This document shows, in pieces, positions 39,401-51,400 of a stretch of DNA of 64,000 nt; position 1 is the first letter of the stretch, and each line of letters opens with the position of its first letter. The stretch is taken from positions 125,001 through 189,000 of the forward strand of contig JAJGOT010000155.1 in NCBI GenBank assembly GCA_022457155.1. Direction: 5' to 3'. The stretch is from Cladopsammia gracilis (lineage: Eukaryota; Cnidaria; Anthozoa; Scleractinia; Dendrophylliidae). The notes beneath the pieces were generated by a model. That model was not told the origin of the DNA. It saw only the letters and a program-made list of their open reading frames with translations, and did not search any database. The translations under genes and the position numbers were made by a program.

Positions 39401-42400
39401 AACTTTCAAAAGGGAAATGAAATCTACATTCTAGAGTTGATTTGTCGTTTTTACGAAGGCAATATTTGTAACTACATGTTGTATGTCTTTCAACTAAATT
39501 TAGTAAATCAACATAGTCTCTTTCCATATCGTTACTTTGTAAAGAAAGATATGACATTTGACATGGATGATAGTTTGGTTTTGACCAACCTTCATCGGGA
39601 GAGCAAGGATTCCATGTGGACAATAGAAAATCTACATAGTGACAGACTAACTGTTCAGCATCTTTGCCTTTTATTATAAGGTTATCAATGTCTTCAACTT
39701 CCTGCTTGGAAAGAGTTTCCTTGGTTTCATTCTTTAATTTTGCAGCCAGAAAGCCTTTCATAGCAACCTCAGTTAATTCACATAATCCTGGATCATTCTT
39801 TAACTTTGCAACGCCATGACAATGAATAGAACCACGTTGTACAGCATATTCATACCTATACCAATGCCAAGAAGCACCTAAAGAATCATATAACCAATAT
39901 TTCACAAAACGATCAGTTCTCTCAGTGAAAAGCCAATCTAAAATGTGGGGATTTTGGAAAACATGAGACTGTCTTTCACTGGGCGATAGTTCCTCAACAT
40001 TCTTGTTTTCAAAAAGATCATGAAACTCTGGCCAGTGATATTCTGCACATGACAAAGTAAAGAATATTGTTGGTGGTCCAACTTAAGAGATCGTTGCCTT
40101 TAAGTCATCCTTAGCTTTATGCCAGTATGCATCACTACCTGTGACATTTTTTGCATAACGCATTAACTTGGACATTACTACTGAATAACTATTTGAATGA
40201 AGCATTTCCTTCAATTGTTCGACAGACATGTGAGATTCTCCTGGATTTTGCTTCAGAAATATACTTCCTTGGCTAAGAAGCCTATGTCTCTGAAGCATGT
40301 TGAATGCCCAATATGCAAATCGAGGGTGTGCTGCAAACCTATAATACCATTTCCCGCCCTTTTTCTCTCCAAACTTTACAAGATGTTTTATTTTTTCTGC
40401 AAGGGTTGCATCACGTTTTGTTGCTGAATTAGTAGGATCTCCTTTGCCATCGGAAAGAGAGTTGGAAAAGCCATTGTTGCTAAGAATTCTACTCCAAATT
40501 CACTCACAGGTTTTTGGCCCTTTTCAGGCCATTTGATCTTATTTTCCTGCAATATTTCATCTTTTATCAGTTCTTTCTGTTGTTTGAATTTTACAGGATT
40601 TAACAATACACTGCTCAGTTCTGTATCTTGGTTATTGGGCAGGTCGTCGATATCAAGTGGACCTCTATCTGGATCTAATTCATCCTTTTCACTTTCTTGT
40701 TCACAAGTTAGTTTTGAAAGATCAGCTGGGATATCTTCCAAAGGAAGTTGAGCTAAACATTCATAATTTATCTGTATGTCTTTGTATGCAGGATTGTGTT
40801 TCACCAGCCAATGTAAGGCAGCTGATACTTTTTCTCGACGCACAATCAAATCTTTTGACACATTCTCTCTAACATCAACTGTAACTATTATAACTGGTAA
40901 TTCTTTTGGACACCTAGGCAAAGAATAAAATATCTGTTCAACTTCTTGAGGAAATTGATGCAATGGCCTCGGTAAGCTCTTTGTCCTCCAGGCTTGGTAT
41001 ACACACTTATAACAGGGAACACTCTGGCTATTAGCATTTCTTCTATTTGTGTTAGATTTTGAAGTTCTTCTGGTACAGGAGATGGTATTAAACTGTTTTC
41101 AGAAGAAAATTTTTTTGTGTCATTCTTGTCTCTTAAGCACCTAGTACAAATATATGGATGCTTTTCCTTTTTTGATTTTATATGGAGTGGCCATGCTTCA
41201 TGACAGCATTGACATAAAGATATTCTAAATTTCATCGATTCATGAAACTTTTGCATGTTCCGTATTGCCCAGTCTTGTTTGTGAAGTTCTCCACCGGGTG
41301 TAATAATGAATTCAGATAAATTAATTTGCTGATTAGAAATTCCATTTTTCAGACACCCTGGTGCTTCAGTTGCAATCTTTTTCTGAAGCCTATAGTTTTG
41401 CATGTATATCTTATTTTTTTCCTTCACTTCAGGTTTTTGTGAATACCGTTTTTTCTTTTCCAGTTTAGCTCGTTTAACCTGCTTATCTGTACGATAGGTA
41501 TCAGTTGAAAAAAAACCTTGACTTTTCCGCTTCATTACATAATTTACTGAATCATTTGTTTCGTTCTCACTATCCTTACATAGTTCTAAATTGGCACTTT
41601 TGTTTAAGTCAAGTTTAAATGTACTTCTATACTTCTGCATATATGCATTACTTTTGGCCTTGACTTCTGGTTTCTTTTTGTAACACATCATGTAGTTGTT
41701 AACTTCAACTTTACCTCGTTTTCTGCAACTTGTACCTTCTTGCTCAACCTTTACTCTATTCATACTGGACCCTTCTTTTGAAACTGATGCACAAGTGAAT
41801 TGATTTATGGTGACGTCACTAGGAGTCTGATTTGCAGTTTTATGTAAATTGATGTCAAAGCACTCAGACTTTTGAAATATGCCAAAAAACCAGCCATTAG
41901 AATAACTATACAATAGTTCTTGAAGGGAAGAGAAACATCTTACAGAAACACACAAATCATCAATATAGATCCAACCTCTCTCACTCTTTAAGGCAACAGT
42001 AAAATGTCTACTTACACACCTAACCATTCCTTTGAGGTAGTACGAAACTCCTAAAGTTTCCATGTTATGAGGGAAAAACATTTGAGTTATACAAGGTGAT
42101 GACAATTCTATCATTAAGAATGTTGGTAGAGTAACAAAGTGTCGTAGCAAAGCAACACTTCCAGAATGATTTTGGCAATTAACACAGAAAAGTTTATTGA
42201 TGTTTGGCAGCATAGCTTCTGAAACAGAACTTTCAAAACCATTCTCATGTATATGTTGATGGGTAATGTACAAGACAACCACATCTGTAGACTTGGTGAT
42301 TTGTTTGTTACAATGTGAACAAATGGAATGATTGGTATGTTGAATAAGAAACAATGACTTTAAATCAAAAGTTAATTCCCCAAATGTATTGACTTGAAAT

Positions 42401-45400
42401 ATGTCACTAAATACAGCATTGGCAGACATGTCTGTAAAAGAAGGACAGTACCTTCTCATCCATGCCCAAACAGGCTCTCGAACTAAACCTAACTGATGCA
42501 GAAGGATTTCACCACTATTTACTTGCACACAAGCTGTGTATAGCATTTCAAAAAATTCATTACGTTCCACGCGTGCAATAGCATCTTTAAAAATGTAACA
42601 GCTCAACTCCAAAAAACAATCAACTGCACATGAGAACTTTCCTGGAAAATCTAAGCAGTGATTCCTGAAATGCATTTGCACAGCTGGAAGGTCTGAACAA
42701 CACAATGGCTCTGATACTTGTTCAGGGAAACATTTCTGTAATTGGGGTTTGAGTGTTTGTGAACATTGATGGCAATTAGAATCCTTTGATACTGTTGGAT
42801 TTCCATTAACCATATGTGCTTCCTTATTTGTTATTATGTAAGGATTAAAACTGCCATTTGAAGGATAAGGAATTTTTCTTGACAGATATTTTCGTTTGTA
42901 ATGAGAAATATAAAATATACGGCGCCGAAAAGCGACCGTAAATATGCATATTCTGCACGATCGGAATTTCTCTACTTGAGAATTAACTGTAAAACAAGAA
43001 AACGAAGGTTTGCATATCGAGCAACTGCTTCCATAAAGAATAAGTGACAGAAAAAGCACGCCGCAGGGTTCATAAATCATGACTACTCAGTATAAACACG
43101 AGCTCAACTATTACAACGGCGTCATGGGCGTAAAAACCTTCAGCAGCCCCGTGAAGGGAATGTAAACATCAGCGTAAAGATCAAACTTTCTTCAAGAACG
43201 TGGTGATGAAGAAAAATTATAATAATAATAAAAACAGCACTGTATTTAACATTGAATGAACCGTGAAAAGCAATGTCTGCTAAGCCAAAGAACCCTGCAT
43301 TTAGTTGTCGGCTTGTAACGGCGATTAACCAGATAATAAAACGTATTGAACGCAGCTAGCGATCAAGGAATAAGCTTAAGCTTATATTTGTCTACCCGCG
43401 CTTTATCCAAGTTGTCAGTGGTTTTAATTACGCAACGCTGGCGTTCAAGGCGATTCTTTGTGCTATAAGATGTGTTCTAGTAATCTGCTCAATTCTTTGA
43501 TCTAAAATCTTTGTAAACGTGTCAATCGACGAAAGAACGCACTGGTTCGAAACTGACAAGCGAACACGCTGGTTCGAAACAAACACGCTGGTTTTCAATC
43601 GAGAATCGAACACGCTGGTTCTGTCCGAAAATTGTTGGTATAACCCTATTTCTTGATCAGCGGCTGCTTACAACTCAATTTTACAGATACATAGGGCAAC
43701 CAAAAGCCCTTTTAAAAAGGAAAAGTAAGATTACTCACCTCTAAAACAGCCTGAAATCTCGAGAAAACCAACACCCAACAGCGACACTGCAAGAACGTGA
43801 CGTCACGTGACGTCATGGTTTACTTACACCCAAATATGGTCAAAAAAAGGTCCCTTACGCTGAGATGAGATTTTTCGCCTGTACTCACGCACGGCTCTAT
43901 GATTTGCCAACTCGACGGCCGACCCTCTTGCGTCGGCCGCCTCGTTGGCAATAAAAAAGCTTAAAATTTAACTTTCAATTATACATTTATGTTTTTCCAT
44001 ATCCAGATGATTTTTCATAAAGGCGAAAAAAGCTTCCCAGATATATCCTTCTTCTCTCCTTGAAGCGTTGTAAATATAGTATTTGGCTAAAATTATGCAG
44101 AAGTTTAAACCAAGACGAAGAGGGAGATTATTAGTGAAACCGTAAATGATATTTGTCTCCGAGAGAGTCAAAACGTCTTGATTTTTTTCGTTCCACCAAT
44201 CGGTGAAATGAGTCCAAAACGATAGCACGTGGGAACAAGTTGCAAAAAGATGTTTTAGAATTTGTTTCTCGGTGCAAAGGTGACATTGTTCGCTTAAAAT
44301 AATTAAATCCCTGAGTAATGTAGCGTTTGCAGGCAAAATGTAATGGATGATTTTAATTTGGAAAATGGCAAGTCTACGTATCTTTTGTCACTTTACAAGG
44401 GATACTGTAAATATGATGTATTGTTTCTTCGTTAAGGCCAGCATTTTTCCTTCTTTTTTCAGCTGTACATGTAGGTGTTTCAAATTTCATCTTCACATAC
44501 ATTTGGCCAGCTGACTTGCAAGAAATTTTGTCTATTGACATTCCGCTATGACCGTTTGCTTGTAAAACCACCGGCGCATGTACGTTATGCGCCTTTAATT
44601 TTGTAATCCATTTTTTAGGAATTGCATGGCACAGGCCATGATACCTTAAGAAGTTCGTCTTTATAGGAAACTTGGAAGAAAAGTCGTAAAAAGTTAGGAA
44701 ACTTGGAAGAAAAGTCGTAAAAAGTTAAGAAAGAGCCATCTTGGAAGATATATATGGTTAATTTTAATAATGCCTGCCTCATGCCACTGCTTATAATAAA
44801 CAGAACAACTTTCAATTCTAATGAACCTGTTCTAGTTCCATATTACGCCGAAAAATCTAATACTAACGCAAAATGTAATAACAATCAACGTAAAATGTAA
44901 TACTGACGCAAAATGTAATAACATTGATGCAAAATGTAATAAAGTGATTAACGCAAAATGTAATAACATTTTAACGCAAAATGTAATAACTTTTCTAACA
45001 CAAAATGTAATAACACTTCAATTATGTCTATTACATGAAAAATAGAGTGCTAAATGCGTGAACAATTTCATGCAATTAGTGCAGTGACTTGAAAATTGAG
45101 AAAATCACTTGAAACATTGTAAAGAGGACCGAACATCACCTCACGTATTCTGAAAACCATCCCGAGGCTACAGCAGATTATCCGAAGCCATCCGAAGTAC
45201 TGTACAGAAGCTAGATTATCTGAAGGTCATCCGAGGTACTCCGCCTACTCCGCATACTGCCACACTTTGATGCTCATTATTTCGGGAGTTCAAGGAAATA
45301 AGAAACTTGCTCCTCGTACATTGTAATGTTGAGTTATATATGCAGTGTATGAGAACAGTCGAGAAGTGCATGTGTGTTTCTTACACCATATAGGACTCGC

Positions 45401-48400
45401 TAGAATGAGATGTGTTACTTGATTTTCTTTTACTCGTTTATCCGTTCTTTAGATGAAAAGTTCAAAATTCAAATTGAAACTCGATCCAAGAGCGCTTTCC
45501 TTTTGTATGTGTCGTTCCAGTGGGAAATCAAATGGAACGGTTCTTCCCACTTGAAATTTCCAGCCGTAGGACCGTTTTATTTCATTTCCCACCGGAACAA
45601 CCGCTTTTTGACGGTCAATAGTCAAAGCGCTTTTCTTAGCCGTTAACCGTTAGCAGCTACCACCCCATTAAGATCCTCTTAAACGTACCATGTTTGCGCG
45701 AAGTCACACTACCGAAGGGGCTGCGTATGCGGCCTTTTACTTGCATCGATGGGATGAACTAATTTTCGTCGTACAATGTAAAAGTCTCGCTTTCTAGCTC
45801 AATCCTGTTCCTCCATATTTACTTATTATAGCTGTATTATTTACTAATGAAAAAAATATCTCAGTTAGTTTTATATCCTTCTGTTTCTATCAACCTATGC
45901 TGGACAGGAATGCATCAGTCACAGTAAAACACTTTCGTACTTTGACTTCGTCTGATAGCATCAAATAATATGCAACTGAAGTGTTATTACATTTTGCGTT
46001 AAGAAAAATTATAACATTTTGCGTTAACCACTATATTACATTTTGCGTTAGTATTACATTTTGCGTTGATTGTTATTACATTTTGCGTTAGTAATACATT
46101 TTGCGGCGATTATTACATTTTGTGGCGTAACACATTATTTCATTTAGGATTTGCTCTTTCGTTTCAGGGGAAGTACAGTTGATTTTCTGCCAAGATTCCT
46201 TATAAAAAATAGTGGTAAATCAGTTGGGAGGTATTTTAAGTCGAAGTTGCACCCAAATAAAAAAACGGCCGCCTACAGGTTTTAGATATTCCATAGGAAA
46301 ATGGCACCAGCTAGCATCTGCAGCGCTGTCATTTAACCGTTTGATCCACGTTACTTTGAGAGAATCATTGAGGATAATTGTTGCTTACGTAATTAATAGC
46401 TCCGCATGCGCTGTAGCTGCGAAGAACTTATAACTACATACTTTTGTACATGAGAGAGGTTAACAATTCGTATTTATTTTTGCAGGATCATGTTGAAAAG
46501 TGCTGTAAGTTCCCACTAGCTTGCCCCAACAGCTGTGGGGATTCAATTCCCAGGGAAATGGTAACTGAATTTCGTTGTTGTCTTTTATCTTGAATAGACC
46601 CTGAATACGGGCAGTTAGCAGTGATAGCTGATCGCAGGCTGCCCGCTTTTTGGCTGACGTAATACAGTTATCATAAATGAAGACGAAAATGAAAATGTCA
46701 TAAATGAAGACGAACCAATACTTTTTTTGTCTAACACCTATTTCGACCACATTTAGTGGTCTTCTTCAGGGTGACTAAAACACCTAAAAGGCTCATCGTC
46801 ACTTACCGTGATGCACCGCGCATTGTTTATTTTGATTTGGACCCAGATAAATGCGATCTCTCGCGAAGTGGAATTTTTGCCTCTCATCTCCAGGAAGTAA
46901 TGAACACTGAGTTTGAAATTTCGTTCGACATTAATTTTAAAATGTATTAGTCCCAAGAAGCGGTCCTGTTAGATACCAAAAGCCCGTATAACATGTCTCG
47001 CATTTTGTCTGGGGTCGCTCAACCCGCCTTAGTGTGGCTCAAGGCAACTCCAGTCGCCGAGGCAGAAAGTTCGCATCGAAAACATTTTCACGTCGTTAGA
47101 CGTGGAAAACCTCCTGCTATTTTTACCGAAAGTTTAAGGTCGATGCCGCTTAAAACTAAACCTCCAGCGAGCCGAGAAGTGTTTGTATTTTGTGGGCTGT
47201 TCTGTCGGCGTATCTGATTTGTATCAGGCATAATTAGTGAGCTCCGCTGGCGGAGGACGTTTTATCGGCTTCAGAAGTTTGCATCGAAAAAAATTCGACG
47301 GCTAGGGACGGGTAAACCTCCTTCAACTTCCATGGAATATTTCACATAGTTGCTGGCAAAAACGACTCCGCCGGCGAGCCGAGAAGTTTGAGCTTTTTCT
47401 GTTGTTTACATCTCCAGGAAGCATTATTCATTCCGGCGAACGGTCACGGTTATCGATGGTAAGATTCAAATGTCAACTCACAGTATCTGGAAAACGAATG
47501 TACTAAAAATTGCAATGAAAAGATTCGAAAATAAATCTTAACTAGTAGGCAATCTAATATACCTATTTCCTTTCCACGGACGACCGAATTTCTGAGCCAA
47601 ACCTTCTGAAGGTTCTCGTATCTTGACAGCCGGACTCGAGCCTTCGGCGGCGTTGCGTAGAAAACTAGGCCCGTAAACGAATTTGTTTTTTTACTTGAGG
47701 TTGGACAAAAATGTTAACAAAGCTTTTTCACCTGGAATATGTTCCTTGGGGGTAGGTTAGTGCACACATAAAAGTCCACCCGAATCCAACCATGGCAACC
47801 TTGTTTTTACGTGACCATGGGAAAATCCAAGATGGCCGCCAAATCCAAGATGGCCGCCATGACATAAATCACTCTTTCTTTGGAAAGGAATGACGGAAAA
47901 AACACGCATGATATGTCGAATCCCACTGAATCCGACATGCCCATTCGTTAAGTGATGTCTCCAGGATCATTAGAGGTCAAGGTCAGGCTAAATGGTCAAG
48001 GTCATGGTAAAAAAAAACCAGCAATTTAAAAGGAAATAAGAAATAGAATCAGATCTGATGGCAACAGTCTGCGTGCAAAAAATAAACAAAACAAAAGAAT
48101 CAATTTATAAATCAGGTTAAGTGGGCGAAAATCAGCACAATCAATTTTAAAGCTTTGTACAAGGATATTTAGAGTTCCAGTTGATGAGTCAAGTCAGGGT
48201 TATTTTGAAAAATAAATAACAGGCAAAAGCCAAAAAATATCACGATACGTGCAAACTAATAAACTCAATACGTCGCTTTGAGTCGCTTTGAGTTTTATCA
48301 AGAAGAAATGTATGAAGTATATGTATTTGATGCAAAAAGGGGACTGGGACTGAATGTGTTATACTTTGGTCAGCGGTTATGTTTACATCATCAGAGTTTG

Positions 48401-51400
48401 TCAAGCTGGCGAGTGTCACAGGTGAGTGATCTACATTTGCACGTGTTTTCCGTCCACTTTTTTCAGATATTTAAGGTTGCTACAAAACACTGCATATTTT
48501 GTTTTCTTTTTAACTTTTTGAATGAATGTTTGTGTTTTTAAATGTGCAGTTAGACTCAAATCTCGATAAGCATACTCTGAAAGTGTGTCAAAAGCAGAGA
48601 AATGGAAATTCTTTCCATAACTTTTTCACCAGAAGAAAACTTTTCTTAGCTAACTTATGAATTAGAACTTATCTACGGAGTCGAATTAAACTTAAACTTA
48701 AACTTCGAGTTAGTATTCGTGTGTAGGACAAAAAGGACTTGATAAAATTAATGAGTATTCTGTCAAGCATAATAATGTGTATCCTGAAAATCCAATCCCA
48801 ATTTACGTTTATGACAAAAATGAAAAGTTTTACGTCCACATTAAGTGCCGAAAAGATCACACTAATGAACGACGGTATGCACAAACCAGAAAAAGAGCTC
48901 TTGAAAAAGACTCGACCCCAAAACTTCGTTCGGATAAAACGACATTCAGCATTCGCACTGACTGCTTTCTATGCGGAAAAACAGTAGATAAAGTCAAGGC
49001 TAGAAAGCATCCAAGCAAACAAGAATATGAATACAGCAGTGCAACGACAATGTCTGTTAAAGAAACGATTACAAAAAGATGCGCGGAACGTCGACAAAAA
49101 AACCAAGTGGATGAGTGGGCAGATGCGGTCTCTCATCGAATGTTATGCATTCACGATCTGCCAGCGGAGGAGGCTATCTACCATCGGAAACGCTTTCAGT
49201 ATTTTATATCACCTAAAAATCTTAGGTTAGAAACGCTATCTTGTACCAAAGATGAAGTACCTCGGTGCGCATCGGCAACTGGCCATTGTACGTGCAGTCC
49301 CTTCGTGACATGCTCCCCGCTTATCTAGCAGCTGCTGGGCATAACAATTACACAGTCTCTCGCAATCTTTATCCCTAGAATGCAAGACCTTCAACATTCT
49401 CACCCACAGGTGTATAGAGCATTTTGTGGCGGACTGCTTCCGGTGAGGAGAAGCAATGGAGCTTGGTCAAGTGTATTTACCGACCTTGTCATTGAGCAGG
49501 TTCTGATGGCAGCCATTAAGTCCACTGGTGGTCTAACGGGTGGTCGTGGGTTTGACGAAAGTACTCGCCTCCTATTTCTACTTTCAAGACCCATCTTTGC
49601 AGACGTCTGCCATTCTATCTTCGAGATTGCTGGACGTTGCGACCTTGACGAGACTGGACATCGTGATTTAAAGGCATCAAGGATACGTCGAGACATGTCA
49701 GATATCTACAAGCTGGTCCAAGTGCTAATCGAGAGAGGAGTTTTCAATCAATCATCGCAAAACCTCGTTAGTCTGTCTACAGGATTAGTCGCAGGCGACT
49801 CTGTGAATGCTGATAATTCCAAGGCTATGATGCAATTCTAACATCCATGATCAGGAATTCGGTAGCAGAATACAAGTTTTCCCAAAAGAGTCAAGTTGAC
49901 TCTGGCGTCTGCCATTTACGTCAAGACAGCTACTGGCGAGCGAATCGAGATGGATCCCGGGCATCTCTTTCAGCGTCTGCTTGTTATGGGCGTTGGGGAA
50001 GTCCCTCTACCCGATCTCCTGAGATTTGAATTGTGCTGTTTGCCTGCATCATTATTTGACAATAACATGCAAATGAGAACTGGAGACAAAGCGGAACTTA
50101 TTCATTATCTTTTGAAGATTGCACCTCTTTGTATTGTCCCAACCCTTCCCGCAACTGGTTTACAGTACGTTGTTGATGGAGGAAGATTACTGCATAAGTT
50201 CGCATGGCCAAAGCACATGACCTACGCTGAGATCTGTGAAATGTACGTTCGGCACGTGAAGGTTAGCTATGGACAAGCGTTGGTCATATTTGATGGTTAT
50301 CAAGGACCAAGCACTAAGGACGAAGCCCATAGTCGGAGAACAGGGACTGAAGTTGGTGCCTGTGTGTCCGTTTCAGGGGAAATGCGTCTTACCATGACCA
50401 AGAAAGCATTTCTTGTGAACAGCGCTAACAAACAGGCCTTGATATTCCGTCTTATAGTATATTCAAGCGTACGATCAAACCATTTTTAAGGGTCAGACAG
50501 AATGTAACCTAAATACCTTAACACCTTACATCTATATTTTCCCCTAAACACACTTATATACTTAAAAAACGACTTTTTTTCTTTATTTCTTAAAATGCCG
50601 CCTAGTATTTAAATTGCCCATAGGGGGAAATCTCTATTTCTCATAAGCTCGGCTTCTTGGAGATTTCCCCGCCACAGTCACTCCTCCCAAGTTATGTATA
50701 AATTTTAAATTTAATGTTAACTAACCTATTTATTAACATTTTTTTTTCTCCTTGTAATTCATTGTGTGTGGCAAAATAAATAAAATAAAAATAAAATAAA
50801 AATACTAGCCGAGGAGACGCAGAAGGAAGGAATCGCGGTTGAGCATGCAGACGAAGAGGCCGATTTTACAATCTGTAAGATGGCTTGTAGCTCTTCAACT
50901 GAAAAGCCACCTGCTTTAATTGCTGACGATACAGAAGTCTTCCAGTTATTGATACATCATGCCAATGCTGAGGATTTCGATCTTTATATGGTTATGTCCA
51001 AACCAACAGTGTCTATCAATATCTTGAAGAAAAAGCTGGATCCATTCTTATCACGAGGTCTTTTGTTTCTTCATGCAATCAGCGGCTGCGACACAACATC
51101 ACGGCCTTATAAAATTGGTAAAGCGACGGTACTGAAGAAGGTTGGTGCACTGAGAAACGCCATCGACACTTTCATGAGTCCACCATCCTCCAAGAAAGAT
51201 GTGAAAACAGCGGGAGAGAAGGCTCTTCTTGAAATTTATGGATGTCAACGGGCACCATCCCTGAATTCAGCTAGAGTAAAAAGGTTTCAGGAGAAGGCTG
51301 TAACTTCAGCAGGATATGTGCCTCCTGAAAAACTTCCACCGACAACGGATGCAGCATCATTCCGCAGTTACAGGACGTATCATCAGGTACAGACATGACA

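Larger units (their letters stand above)
33766..43953 (-). mobile_element. Helitron-type element (~10.2 kb), minus orientation
   Basis: It carries a broken USP-like/Rep/PIF1-helicase gene (36884-42986) and an RPA-like gene (34922-36732), the core gene set of Helitrons. The minus-strand 3' end shows a hairpin (TGCC GGAA GGCA) followed by CTAG|T at 33766, matching the CTRR terminus. The 5' end is less certain. A hairpin-forming GCCAACGAGGCGGCCGAC near 43950 and its inverted copy GCCTCGTTGGC near the 3' end suggest paired sub-terminal inverted repeats, but there is no TC start. It interrupts a LINE 3' UTR, which independently places the boundaries. Confidence 0.75.
33557..46440 (-). mobile_element. 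Tx1/L1-like LINE, 5' truncated, split by a Helitron and a foldback element
   Basis: Three minus-strand blocks read as one LINE. 46131-46440 encodes [17 protein letters not shown] and [15 protein letters not shown]. 43968-44842 encodes [27 protein letters not shown] and [10 protein letters not shown] (zinc-binding C-terminal domain) and a stop. 33559-33765 is an AT-rich 3' UTR with AATAAA and a poly-A tract. The 44843-46130 foldback element breaks the first two and the Helitron breaks the last two. Stops within the coding part show it is dead. It fills almost all of TRAF intron 4. Confidence 0.75.

Noticed and set aside
44850..45020. Possible CRISPR-like array of short direct repeats
   Set aside because: Spacers are short and of irregular length, the array is mirrored at 45980-46130, and the context is eukaryotic. 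It is a transposon end.
46212..46433. 73-codon + strand frame before TRAF exon 5
   Set aside because: The minus strand of the same bases encodes LINE motifs (VTWIKRL, PVGGRFF), so the + frame is antisense noise.
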